Shown: positions 38,836 through 46,879 of the stretch, piece by piece
How the letters are laid out: each line of letters starts with the position of its first letter
Numbering within the stretch: position 1 is the first letter of the stretch
Origin: Pseudaquabacterium terrae
Lineage (GTDB): Bacteria; Pseudomonadota; Gammaproteobacteria; Burkholderiales; Burkholderiaceae_C
Assembly: GCF_013266755.1 (NCBI RefSeq)
Contig: NZ_JABRWJ010000011.1
Span: 62,001-126,000, forward strand
Direction: 5' to 3'
Length of the DNA stretch: 64,000 bases
Position numbers and translations under genes: made by a program
Notes under the pieces: model-generated
What the model was told of the DNA's origin: nothing
The model's input: the letters and a program-made list of their open reading frames with translations, nothing else
Databases searched by the model: none

Positions 38836-41319
38836 ATGACGGATTCAGACCGCAGGCCGATCGTCCTCATCACTGGTGCGACCGGCAACCTCGGCCGTTC
38901 GCTCGCCGAGGCGCTCGGTCGCGACTACCGGATAGTCGGGCTCGACCTCAAGGCACAGGGCACCGACTTCCCGGTGTTCGAGGCCGACTTCAGCGCCGAC
39001 GCCTCGGTCGAGCTGGCACTGCACAGGTTGCGCGACTCGTTCGGCTCGCGCATCGCCAGCGTCATCCACTTGGTCGCGTACTTCGACTTCACCGGGGAGG
39101 ACAACCGGCTTTACCAAACCGTCAATATCGATGGCACGCGGCGGCTCTTGCGCGGGCTGCAGCACTTCGAAATCGAACAGTTCATTTATGCGAGCACGAT
39201 GCTGGTGCACGCGCCTTGCCGTCCCGGCGAGAGGATCGACGAGCAACAGCCGATCGATCCGCGATGGGCTTATCCGCAATCGAAGGCGGCCGCCGAAGCG
39301 CAAATCAAGGCTGAACACAAGCACATTCCTTACGTCGTCCTGCGACTGGCCGGGGTCTACGACGAGCACTCGATGGTGCCGACGATGGCCCGGCAAATGG
39401 CACGCATCTACGAACGTGATTTCCAGAGCTACTTCTACTCGGGCAGCACCTTGGTCGGTCAGGCGATGCTTCACCGCGACGACATGCTCGAAGCGTTCCG
39501 CCGTACCGTCGATCGCCGCGATGTGCTGCCGCCCGAAACCGAGATCCTGATCGGCGAGCCCGACGCGATCGGCTATGACGCGCTGCAGGATCAGCTCGGC
39601 TATCTCATTCAGGGCGTGGAGGACTGGCAGACGCTGCGTGTGCCGAAGCCGATCGCCGCCGCAGGGGCGTGGGCGCAGGGCAAGCTCGAGCCGGTCGTCC
39701 CCGACGCCATCGACGCGGGCGAGGCGCCGTTCATCAAACCCTTCATGGTCGCGATGGCAGACGACCACTACGCGCTGGACATCCGGCGCGCCCGCGATCT
39801 GCTCGGCTGGGAGCCTCGGCACCGATTGGAAGACGAACTGCCGCAGCTCGTCGCGGCTTTGAAGAACGACCCGGCCGCCTGGTACGAAACCAATCGCATA
39901 ACGCCGCCAACCTGGATAAGCAGGGCAGACGACCTCGGCCATGACCCTGAGCAACTGCGCGTCCGCCATGAGGCGCAGGTCAAGGCCGAACACGGCGCCA
40001 ACCGCTGGGCGCACTTCGTCAACATGGGCCTGGCCACCTGGCTCGTCACGCAGCCGCTGCTGATCAACGTCGAGGAATCGCTGCTGCGCGGGAGCGAGAT
40101 GGTTCTCGGCGCCATGCTCCTCGTCTGCGCCGCGCTGGCGTTGTCGTGGCGCGCGCATTGGGCGCGTTGGCTGTGTGCCGGTATCGGCGCGCTGGTGATG
40201 GGCGTGCCGTTCATTTTCTCGACCGCGAACGCGGCAGCCTATCTTTCCGACACGCTGGTCGGGGCGTTGATCTTCGCACTTGCGGTCTGCACCAAGCCCG
40301 AGCCCGGCCCGTCGGCGATCGCCGCAGTCACCGGGCCCGTGGTGCCGCCGGACTGGAGCTACAACCCGTCCGGCTGGACGCAGCGCTTGCCGATCATCGT
40401 GCTGGCGATCATTGGCCTGTACGTGTCGCGATACCTCGCCGCCTACCAGCTTGGCCATATTCCCGATGTCTGGGATCCGTTCTTCACCGGCTCGCCGCTG
40501 GATCCACAGAACGGTACCGAGGAGATCATCACCTCGTCGGTTTCGAGAGCGTGGCCGGTCTCCGATGCCGCCGTCGGCGGCTACACCTATCTGCTGGAGA
40601 TCCTCACCGGCATCGTCGGCTCGCGCATGCGCTGGCGCACGATGCCGTGGCTGGTGGTGCTGTTCGGGCTGATGATCGCGCCGCTCGGCATCACCTCGAT
40701 CTTCTTCATCATCATCCAGCCGGTCGTGCTCGGCACGTGGAGCACCATTGCGCTGATCGGTGCGGCGGCGGTGCTGTTGCAGATCCCGTATTCGCTCGAC
40801 GAGCTGCTCGCGGCGCTGCAGTTCCTGCGCCGTCGCGCGAAGGCCGGCCAGAACTGGCTGCGCGTGCTGTTTGTCGGCGGAACCGACGAAGTGCCGACGC
40901 CGGCAAATGCAGAGCCCATCGGAGACGAGTTCGACCGGTCGCCCGGCGCCGTGATCAGGCACATGCTCGGCGGCGGCGTCAGCCTGCCGTGGAACCTGGC
41001 TCTCGCTGCACTCATCGGCCTGTCGCTGCTGTTCACGCGCATGACCTTGAGCGTCGATGGCAGCCTGGCGAATGCCCACCACGTGATCGGCTCGCTGGTC
41101 TTGACCGTCGTTTCGATCGCCGCGGCTGAAGTCGCGCGGCCGGTGCGATACCTCAACGTTCCACTCGGAGCCTTCTTGATGGCTGTGCCCTTCATGTTCG
41201 GCGCAAGCATGGTGGCGACCGGCGTCAGCGTGGCGTTGGGCGCTGCACTGGTGTTGCTCAGCATCCGCCGCGGTCCGATTCGGGAGCGCTACGGCGACTG
41301 GAATCGCTTGATGATTTAG
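38836..41319 (+). CDS. NAD-dependent epimerase fused to VKOR-like and SPW-type membrane domains
   Basis: An 827-residue multidomain protein. Residues 1-310 are an extended SDR domain (ITGATGNLGRSL at 12-23; YPQSK at 146-150). A repeat pair of SPW-like helices follows (residues 395-480), then a soluble-loop membrane domain resembling a vitamin K epoxide reductase: YLAAYQLGHIPDVWDPFF, then GGYTYLLEILTG, then TMPWLVVLFG. Where VKOR proteins carry the redox CxxC (WCTLC in homologues I recall), this protein reads WSTIA at 635-639, so the catalytic cysteines are missing. A last helical block (RPVRYLNVPLGAFLMAVPF) ends the protein. Start codon ATG, 10 bases after the CBS gene. Confidence 0.82.
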   Translation: MTDSDRRPIVLITGATGNLGRSLAEALGRDYRIVGLDLKAQGTDFPVFEADFSADASVELALHRLRDSFGSRIASVIHLVAYFDFTGEDNRLYQTVNIDGTRRLLRGLQHFEIEQFIYASTMLVHAPCRPGERIDEQQPIDPRWAYPQSKAAAEAQIKAEHKHIPYVVLRLAGVYDEHSMVPTMARQMARIYERDFQSYFYSGSTLVGQAMLHRDDMLEAFRRTVDRRDVLPPETEILIGEPDAIGYDALQDQLGYLIQGVEDWQTLRVPKPIAAAGAWAQGKLEPVVPDAIDAGEAPFIKPFMVAMADDHYALDIRRARDLLGWEPRHRLEDELPQLVAALKNDPAAWYETNRITPPTWISRADDLGHDPEQLRVRHEAQVKAEHGANRWAHFVNMGLATWLVTQPLLINVEESLLRGSEMVLGAMLLVCAALALSWRAHWARWLCAGIGALVMGVPFIFSTANAAAYLSDTLVGALIFALAVCTKPEPGPSAIAAVTGPVVPPDWSYNPSGWTQRLPIIVLAIIGLYVSRYLAAYQLGHIPDVWDPFFTGSPLDPQNGTEEIITSSVSRAWPVSDAAVGGYTYLLEILTGIVGSRMRWRTMPWLVVLFGLMIAPLGITSIFFIIIQPVVLGTWSTIALIGAAAVLLQIPYSLDELLAALQFLRRRAKAGQNWLRVLFVGGTDEVPTPANAEPIGDEFDRSPGAVIRHMLGGGVSLPWNLALAALIGLSLLFTRMTLSVDGSLANAHHVIGSLVLTVVSIAAAEVARPVRYLNVPLGAFLMAVPFMFGASMVATGVSVALGAALVLLSIRRGPIRERYGDWNRLMI

Positions 41320-41326
41320 CCTGATC

Positions 41327-41959
41327 GTGAAACCGCAGCCGATTGACATCGCCGTGAGCGCGCGCATCGAAGTTCACCCCGCGCTCGACCGCTTGCTCGA
41401 GGCGGTGCGGGCCTGCCGCGCGTGCGATGCGCATCTGCCGCACGGCCCGCGCCCGGTGTTGCAGGCGGGCGCGACGGCAAGGATCCTCATCGTCGGCCAG
41501 GCGCCGGGCGCGAAGGTCCACGCGAGCGGTGTGCCGTGGGACGACCGCAGCGGCGAGCGTCTGCGCGACTGGATGGGCATCGGTGCCGAGACCTTCTACG
41601 ACAGCGCCTGCGTGGCGATCGTGCCGATGGGCTACTGCTACCCGGGCCGCGGGGCCAGCGGCGACCTGCCGCCACGGCGCGAATGCGCGCAGCTGTGGCT
41701 CGATCGGCTGCTCGCCCAGATGCCGAGGATCGAGCTCACGCTGCTCGTCGGCCGCTACGCGCAAGCTCACTTCCTTCGCGGCGCCGGCTACACGTCGGTG
41801 ACGGCGACGACCCGGGGCTGGCGAGACCATGCTCCTCGCTTCATCCCGCTGCCGCACCCTTCGCCGCGCAACGTCGCCTGGTTCAAGGCCAATCCCTGGT
41901 TCGATGATGACCTCCTGCCTGTGTTGCGGCGCTGCGTCCGCAAGCTCGTCGGCGGCTGA
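41327..41959 (+). CDS. Uracil-DNA glycosylase superfamily protein
   Basis: A 210-residue protein of the UDG superfamily. Motif A is LIVGQAPGAKVHASGVPWDD (catalytic-water region differs from the GEAPG-E-D form of family 4); motif B is PLPHPSPRNVAWF. CRACDAH near residue 30 resembles part of an iron-sulfur site but the other cysteines are not convincing. Activity on uracil in DNA is probable, not certain. The start is GTG at 41327, eight bases after the previous stop. The 3' end overlaps the DUF488 frame. Confidence 0.8.
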   Translation: MKPQPIDIAVSARIEVHPALDRLLEAVRACRACDAHLPHGPRPVLQAGATARILIVGQAPGAKVHASGVPWDDRSGERLRDWMGIGAETFYDSACVAIVPMGYCYPGRGASGDLPPRRECAQLWLDRLLAQMPRIELTLLVGRYAQAHFLRGAGYTSVTATTRGWRDHAPRFIPLPHPSPRNVAWFKANPWFDDDLLPVLRRCVRKLVGG

Positions 41960-42599
41960 AACGCCGCGGCGACGGTCCACGCCGGCCAAGGCCGCGCGGC
42001 GCGAGGCCGCCGGGCCCGATGCGCCGCTGCGCGAAGACTGCGGCGCGTTCAGCGTGTTGACGGTCGGCCATTCGACCCGGCCGATCGAGGCGTTCGTGGC
42101 ACTGCTTCGCGTTCATCGCGTCACGCAGTTGATCGACGTGCGCACGGTGCCGCGCTCGCGGCACAACCCACAGTTCAACCCCGACGCGCTGCCCGTATCG
42201 CTCGCCGCCGCGAGCATCGGCTATGAGCGCGCGCCCGGCCTCGGCGGCTTTCGGCGCACGACGCCGGATTCTCCGAACGCCGGCTGGCGCAACCTGTCGT
42301 TTCGTGGCTATGCCGACTACATGCAGACGGCTGACTTCGCGGGCAACCTCGCGCGGCTGATCGAACTGGCACGGGGGGACCGGCTCGCGCTGATGTGTGC
42401 GGAAGCGGTGCCGTGGCGGTGCCACCGCTCGCTGATCGCCGACGCGCTCGTCGTGCATGGCATTGCGACATGCGAGATCGTCAGTCCGACGAGGCTGCAG
42501 CCGCACAGGCTGACGCCTTTCGCGCGCGTGTGCGGCCAGGAGATCACCTACCCGTCCGACTCTCTGGGCACACCGATTGCGGGCGACGGCAGTGGTTGA
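41904..42599 (+). CDS. DUF488 family protein
   Basis: A DUF488 protein whose recognisable domain starts at LTVGHSTRPIEAFVALLR and includes IDVRTVPRSRHNPQFN, YERAPGLGGFRR and ALMCAEAVPWRCHRSLIAD with the conserved cysteines. The function of the family is unknown. The start is uncertain: I give the ATG at 41904, inside the UDG-like gene, but a GTG at about 42053 directly before LTVGHST is equally plausible. The region between is low complexity. Confidence 0.72.
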   Translation: MMTSCLCCGAASASSSAAETPRRRSTPAKAARREAAGPDAPLREDCGAFSVLTVGHSTRPIEAFVALLRVHRVTQLIDVRTVPRSRHNPQFNPDALPVSLAAASIGYERAPGLGGFRRTTPDSPNAGWRNLSFRGYADYMQTADFAGNLARLIELARGDRLALMCAEAVPWRCHRSLIADALVVHGIATCEIVSPTRLQPHRLTPFARVCGQEITYPSDSLGTPIAGDGSG

Positions 42600-42842
42600 C
42601 CACGACACCGGTTCATGGTCGAGTTTCTGCCGGGACTGGTGCGGGAACGCTCGATGTCGCAGCTGCATCTAACCCGTTACCGACTTGGCGCTGCGAACTT
42701 CGGACGGCACGCCAGTGCCACATCGAAACCTCGCTCGAAACCGCAAAGCGCGTCCTCGTGAGTGCACCACAGCACGGACGGCGGCGTGTCGGCATCGATC
42801 ATGTTTGGACGGACCTCGAGTGGCATTGCAATGGAGTACACC

Positions 42843-43217
42843 ATGGAACCCGCATCGATTCTTCTTACTTCGACAGTCTTGTTGGCCATCGCAGCAGCGG
42901 GTGGGCTGCTCATGGCAGGCATCCGATTCGCAGGCAATCGGTCGCCGCCCGCAGCGCTGGCCATGTTGCACGGTTTCCTGGCTGCCGCCGCAGTCACCTT
43001 GCTGCTGTACGCCGCTGCGACGGTCGGGCTGCCGGCCATGGCACTCGTCGCGCTCGCGCTCTTTCTTGCCGCTGCCGGCGGCGGCGCGATCCTGAACCTG
43101 AACTATCACTGGAAGCAGTTGCCACTGCCCAAATGGCTCATCGTCGTCCACGCCAGCGCCGCGGTCGCGGGCTTCGCGTTGCTGCTTGCAGCGACCTGGG
43201 CGACACGCGCGGCATAG
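42843..43217 (+). CDS. Small four-helix membrane protein
   Basis: A 124-residue inner-membrane protein with four predicted helices (about 6-26, 37-58, 62-82 and 98-120). It contains GGGAILNLNYHWKQLPLPKW between helices 3 and 4. No known family is recognised with certainty. The ATG at 42843 is chosen because TGGAG lies six bases upstream. It precedes the 6-phosphogluconate dehydrogenase gene by 51 bases and has the same orientation. Confidence 0.65.
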   Translation: MEPASILLTSTVLLAIAAAGGLLMAGIRFAGNRSPPAALAMLHGFLAAAAVTLLLYAAATVGLPAMALVALALFLAAAGGGAILNLNYHWKQLPLPKWLIVVHASAAVAGFALLLAATWATRAA

Positions 43218-43268
43218 CCGATGCGAGTTGGCAAAACAAGCGCTCGACCCGACCACCGGAGACGTCGA

Positions 43269-44294
43269 ATGCAACTCGGCATGATTGGATTGGGTCGGAT
43301 GGGCTCGAGCATGGTTCGGCGCCTGCTAAGAAGAGGCCATGAGTGCGTCGTCTATGCCAGGCGCGCTGCGGCAGTCGCCAGTCTGCAGAAAGACGGCGCC
43401 ATCGGCGCCGCGTCGCTGCAGGAAATGGTCTCGCGCATGCCCAAGCCGTGCGCGATCTGGCTGATGCTGCCGGCCGCGAGCGTGGACCAGGTGCTCGGCG
43501 ATCTCGCTGCGCTGCTCGACGCCGGCGACATCGTCATCGATGGCGGTAATTCGCACTACCGCGACGACATTCGGCGCGGCACCGAGTTGCGGGCGCGCGG
43601 CATTCACTATCTCGATGTCGGAACCAGCGGCGGCGTCGCCGGCCTCGAGCGCGGCTACTGCTTGATGATCGGCGGCGAGAACGACATCTTCGAGCACTTG
43701 CGGCCGATCTTTTCCGCCCTCGCCCCCGGCGTCGCGGCGGCAACACGAACCCCCGGCCGAAAGGCCGGTGCCGGCAGCGCCGAAGAAGGCTTCCTGCACT
43801 GCGGCCCACACGGTGCCGGCCACTTCGTCAAGATGGTCCACAACGGCATCGAGTACGGCGTCATGGCGGCGTACGCCGAGGGCTTGAACATCCTGCGCAA
43901 CGCCAACGTCGGCAAGCGCACGCACGAGCACGATGCCGAGACCACACCGCTGCGCGACCCCGAGTGCTACCAGTACGAAATGGACCTTCCCGAGATCACT
44001 GAAGTCTGGCGCCGCGGCAGCGTGATCGGCTCTTGGCTGCTCGACCTGACCGCGCAGGCCTTGCAGCAGGATCCCGAACTCGCAACTTACGGCGGCCGCG
44101 TCTCCGATTCGGGCGAAGGCCGCTGGACGATCCAGGCGGCGATCGACGAAGCTGTCCCGGTGCATGTTCTCAGCGCCGCGCTGTACGAACGCTTCACGTC
44201 GCGCGGCCAAGCCGACTTCTCCAACCAGGTTCTGTCGGCGATGCGGCACGAGTTTGGCGGCCACGTCGAAAAGACAGGCGAGGGACTGAAATGA
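43269..44294 (+). CDS. gnd: 6-phosphogluconate dehydrogenase, decarboxylating (short YqeC type)
   Basis: A 341-residue enzyme of the short, NAD-preferring 6PGDH group; it converts 6-phosphogluconate to ribulose 5-phosphate. Motifs: GMIGLGRMGSSMVRRLLRRG at the N-terminus, VIDGGNSHYRDD, YLDVGTSGGVAGLERGYCLM, HCGPHGAGHFVKMVHNGIEYG with the catalytic lysine, and SDSGEGRWTIQAAID. The start at 43269 follows the family N-terminus. Its stop overlaps the start of a truncated transaldolase gene (ATGA). Confidence 0.93.
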   Translation: MQLGMIGLGRMGSSMVRRLLRRGHECVVYARRAAAVASLQKDGAIGAASLQEMVSRMPKPCAIWLMLPAASVDQVLGDLAALLDAGDIVIDGGNSHYRDDIRRGTELRARGIHYLDVGTSGGVAGLERGYCLMIGGENDIFEHLRPIFSALAPGVAAATRTPGRKAGAGSAEEGFLHCGPHGAGHFVKMVHNGIEYGVMAAYAEGLNILRNANVGKRTHEHDAETTPLRDPECYQYEMDLPEITEVWRRGSVIGSWLLDLTAQALQQDPELATYGGRVSDSGEGRWTIQAAIDEAVPVHVLSAALYERFTSRGQADFSNQVLSAMRHEFGGHVEKTGEGLK

Positions 44295-44566
44295 GTGCAA
44301 GAGAAACAATGAACCCTAACACCCGAAAGCTCCGCGACCTGGGGCAGCGTCTCTGGCTCGACAACATTACCCGGGAGCTGCTGACGAGCGGCACGATGGC
44401 GCGCTACATCCGCGAGCTGTCGGTGACCGGGCTGACCTCGAACCCGACGATCTTCGAGCATGCGATCGGCAGCGGCACCGACTACGACGACGCGATTCGA
44501 AAGCTGGCCACTGCGGGCCTGTCGGGCGAGGATCTGTTCTTCGACTACCCCGTCGCCCGATCGCAC
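44291..44566 (+). pseudogene. tal: Transaldolase, truncated after about 85 residues
   Basis: The frame from ATG 44291 reads KLRDLGQRLWLDNITRELL, VTGLTSNPTIFEHAI and DYDDAIRKLATAGLSGEDLFF, a clear transaldolase N-terminus. Homology stops at about 44548-44566, after which the frame runs antisense into the SemiSWEET gene and stops at 44728. The catalytic lysine region and the rest of the barrel (about 280 residues) are missing, so no active enzyme is expected. Its coupling to gnd (ATGA overlap) shows it belonged to a pentose phosphate operon that lost its 3' end. Confidence 0.86.
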
Positions 44567-44587
44567 ACGTGCTGGTGCCGATCCGCC

Positions 44588-44899
44588 TCAGCGGTTGACG
44601 ATGACGCCGATGACGATCGCCGCGTCGAGCACGATCCACCCGATGCAGGCCAGGTAGATCGTCTTGTCGCGTTTGCGGAACCCGTACACGAACCACAGAC
44701 AGGCGGAGAACAGATACGCCCCCCATGACAGCAGCGAGACGCCGCCTGCATCACGGCCGACCCAGACGGCAAGAACCTGCGGCACCGTCATCAGCATCGT
44801 GACGACGGAGAGGAATCGCAGGAACTTCTCCAGCCCGCTCGCCGGTGGTGTTCCTGGCGCCGCCGTCACGGCAGCACAGTCGGCGGGCAGCATAGTCAT
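44588..44899 (-). CDS. SemiSWEET (MtN3-type) sugar transporter
   Basis: A 103-residue protein with one three-helix MtN3 unit: LRFLSVVTMLMTVPQVLAVW, then GGVSLLSWGAYLFSACLWF, then TIYLACIGWIVLDAAIVIG. The PQ motif in TVPQ and the length fit SemiSWEET proteins, which dimerise to export or import sugars. The ATG at 44899 has AAGGATC upstream. It is transcribed opposite to gnd and lies only about 20 bases from the broken end of the transaldolase gene. Confidence 0.87.
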   Translation of the reverse strand: MTMLPADCAAVTAAPGTPPASGLEKFLRFLSVVTMLMTVPQVLAVWVGRDAGGVSLLSWGAYLFSACLWFVYGFRKRDKTIYLACIGWIVLDAAIVIGVIVNR

Positions 44900-44941
44900 C
44901 GTTGATCCTTCACACGTCGATGCAGCGTCCCGTGGCGCCCG

Positions 44942-45640
44942 TCAGATCATCGGCTGCCAGGCGACGCCTGGCATGCGATCGTCCTCGACGCCGCGCACTC
45001 CGGGCACGTTCTCCGCCGCGACGCGTGCAGCCTGTCGCTCAGCGTCGCTGCGAGTCAGGCCGCGGTAGTGCACGACGCCATCGCGCACGTCCAGCGCCGA
45101 CCAGTCGGGCCGCCACCAGCGCTGCCGCTCCAGTTCGCGCAACAGTCCAACCCGGATCGCCTCGTCGCTCTGCGCACGCGGCGCTTCGAGATCACGCATT
45201 GCCAGCGCAAGCGCCCGGATCAGATCGGCGCGGGTCACGATGCCGACCAACTGCCTGTCGCGCAGCACCGGGATGCGCCTGATGTGGCGCGCCTCAAAGA
45301 TCGAGGCGATGTGCCTGGCCGGTGCGTCCTCCGTCACCGAGGCCACCTGCCGGCTCATGATGTCCTTCGCCTTGCGCGCATGCGACTTCACGTAGTCGGC
45401 GGCGATCTGGTCGCGCTCGATGAATCGCGCCCACCACGAGCGCTCGCGTGTGTCGCTGTCGGTGCCGATCTCGTGCCTGCGCAGGAGGTCGCCTTCGTTG
45501 ACCATGCCGACAACCTCGCCGCCGGCGACCACCGGGACGCCGCTGATGCGCCGCTCGAGCAGCAGCTCGGCGATCTCGTGCACCGGGGTGTCCGGCGTGA
45601 TCGTGACGACGGGTGCTGTCATGATGTCTTTCGAGTTCAT
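44942..45640 (-). CDS. CBS-CBS-BON domain protein, copy 1
   Basis: A 232-residue protein: CBS 1 (DIMTAPVVTITPDTPVHEIA to GMVNEGDLLRR), CBS 2 (DIMSRQVASVTEDAPARHIA to GIVTRADLIRAL), then a BON domain (VHYRGLTRSDAERQAARVAA to VPGVRGVEDD). Likely an adenylate-sensing stress protein. AGGAG precedes the ATG at 45640. It is a tandem paralogue of the gene at 45714, and both share the AGGAGTTGA ribosome-site context, so the upstream signal was duplicated with the gene. Confidence 0.92.
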   Translation of the reverse strand: MNSKDIMTAPVVTITPDTPVHEIAELLLERRISGVPVVAGGEVVGMVNEGDLLRRHEIGTDSDTRERSWWARFIERDQIAADYVKSHARKAKDIMSRQVASVTEDAPARHIASIFEARHIRRIPVLRDRQLVGIVTRADLIRALALAMRDLEAPRAQSDEAIRVGLLRELERQRWWRPDWSALDVRDGVVHYRGLTRSDAERQAARVAAENVPGVRGVEDDRMPGVAWQPMI

Positions 45641-45713
45641 CGCTCAACTCCTGGGTTGCACGAGGTGTTCGGGTAAGGCTCGGTCGCGCGAGGACCTCGC
45701 GCACCGCGAAGAC

Positions 45714-46412
45714 TCAATACATCGACTGCCAAGCGCCCCACAGCGTGCGGGTGTCTTCGACGCCACGCACGCCGGGCACGTTTTCCGCCGCGACGCGTGC
45801 CGCCTGCTGCTCGTCCTCGTTTTCGATCAGACCCTGGTAGTGAACAACGCCTTCGCGCACGAACGCCGTCGACTGGCTGGGCCGCCACCAAGGCTGCCCC
45901 ACCAGTTCCGCGAGCAGGCGCAAGCGGATCGCCTCGTCGCTCTGCACGCGAGGCGACGGCTTTGCCTGTGACGTCAGGGCCAGCGCCTGGACCAGGTTGG
46001 CTCGAGTGACGATGCCGACCAGTTCTTGCCCGCGCAAGACGACGACGCGCCGGACGGAACGCGCGGCGAAGATCGACGCGACCTTCTGCACGGGTGTGTC
46101 TTCGGTCACCGTGATCACCTGCCGGGTCATGAAGTCCTTCGCTTGCCGCGCGTGCGACTTGACGTACTCGATCGGCCGTGGATCGCGCTCGATGAGTTGC
46201 GTCCACCACGACCTCTCCGGCGCGCTGCTTTCGGTGCCGATTTCGTGGCGCCGCAGTAGCTCGAACTCGTTGACCAGCCCGACCACGCGGCCGTTCTCGA
46301 CCACCGGCACGCCGCTGATGTGGTGCTTGAGCAGCAGGGCCGCGATCTCGTGCACCGGCGTATCGAGGGTGATGGTGACGACGGGCGCCGTCATGATGTC
46401 ACTGACCTTCAT
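45714..46412 (-). CDS. CBS-CBS-BON domain protein, copy 2
   Basis: A 232-residue paralogue of the preceding protein, same length and architecture: CBS 1 (DIMTAPVVTITLDTPVHEIA to GLVNEFELLRR), CBS 2 (DFMTRQVITVTEDTPVQKVA to GIVTRANLVQAL), BON (VHYQGLIENEDEQQAARVAA to VPGVRGVEDT). The linkers ERSWWTQLIERD and QSDEAIRLRLLAEL are also shared. GAGGAG precedes the ATG at 46412. It follows the DUF488 gene by only three bases, suggesting one transcript from acs downwards. Confidence 0.92.
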   Translation of the reverse strand: MKVSDIMTAPVVTITLDTPVHEIAALLLKHHISGVPVVENGRVVGLVNEFELLRRHEIGTESSAPERSWWTQLIERDPRPIEYVKSHARQAKDFMTRQVITVTEDTPVQKVASIFAARSVRRVVVLRGQELVGIVTRANLVQALALTSQAKPSPRVQSDEAIRLRLLAELVGQPWWRPSQSTAFVREGVVHYQGLIENEDEQQAARVAAENVPGVRGVEDTRTLWGAWQSMY

Positions 46413-46415
46413 GGT

Positions 46416-46865
46416 TCAACTCCTCTGGATTCGTGGGTCGGAAAAGCGCCGCTCGCTGAGCACCTGGTGCGGAACGACGGCCTGGTTGTGCTGTGCATCG
46501 CTGGCGTGGTAGAGCAGCGTCAGCCGACCACTGCGCCGCAGATCGTCGAGCAAGCGCAGAAGGTCGGGCCGCTGTTCGAGCTCGGTGCGGTACTTCTGGA
46601 CGAAGACCGCCCAGCGACTCGGCTCATGGGCGTACCAGCGCCGCAGCGCGTCGCTGGGCGCCACGTCGCGCAGCCACAGGTCGGCCGCCACCTGCTCCTT
46701 GGTCAGGCCGCGCGGCCAGAGCCGGTCGACGAGGACACGCATGCCATCGTCGATCGAAGCGGCTTCTCGAGCGCGTTTCACGGCTACCGCGTGGCGCGTC
46801 CCGCCCGCGGCCATTCGCTTTGCAGCGCCGGGACCTGCAAGCGGTTCGGTGTTTGGCCTTTGCAT
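46416..46865 (-). CDS. DUF488 family protein (YeaO type)
   Basis: A 149-residue protein with the YeaO/DUF488 signature: GMRVLVDRLWPRGLTKEQV, LWLRDVAPSDALRRWYAHEP, FVQKYRTELEQRPDLL and TLLYHASDAQHNQAV. The function is unknown. The ATG at 46865 lacks a clear ribosome site; MAAGGTRHAV at 46814 is the alternative and would give a normal-length protein of 132 residues. It lies 14 bases downstream of the acs stop. Confidence 0.83.
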   Translation of the reverse strand: MQRPNTEPLAGPGAAKRMAAGGTRHAVAVKRAREAASIDDGMRVLVDRLWPRGLTKEQVAADLWLRDVAPSDALRRWYAHEPSRWAVFVQKYRTELEQRPDLLRLLDDLRRSGRLTLLYHASDAQHNQAVVPHQVLSERRFSDPRIQRS

Positions 46866-46879
46866 GACGGTGTGCGCGG

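Noticed and set aside
38845-41367. An 840-codon open frame on the minus strand
   Set aside because: Opposite the epimerase/VKOR-like fusion; composition is that of an antisense shadow and there is no ribosome site.
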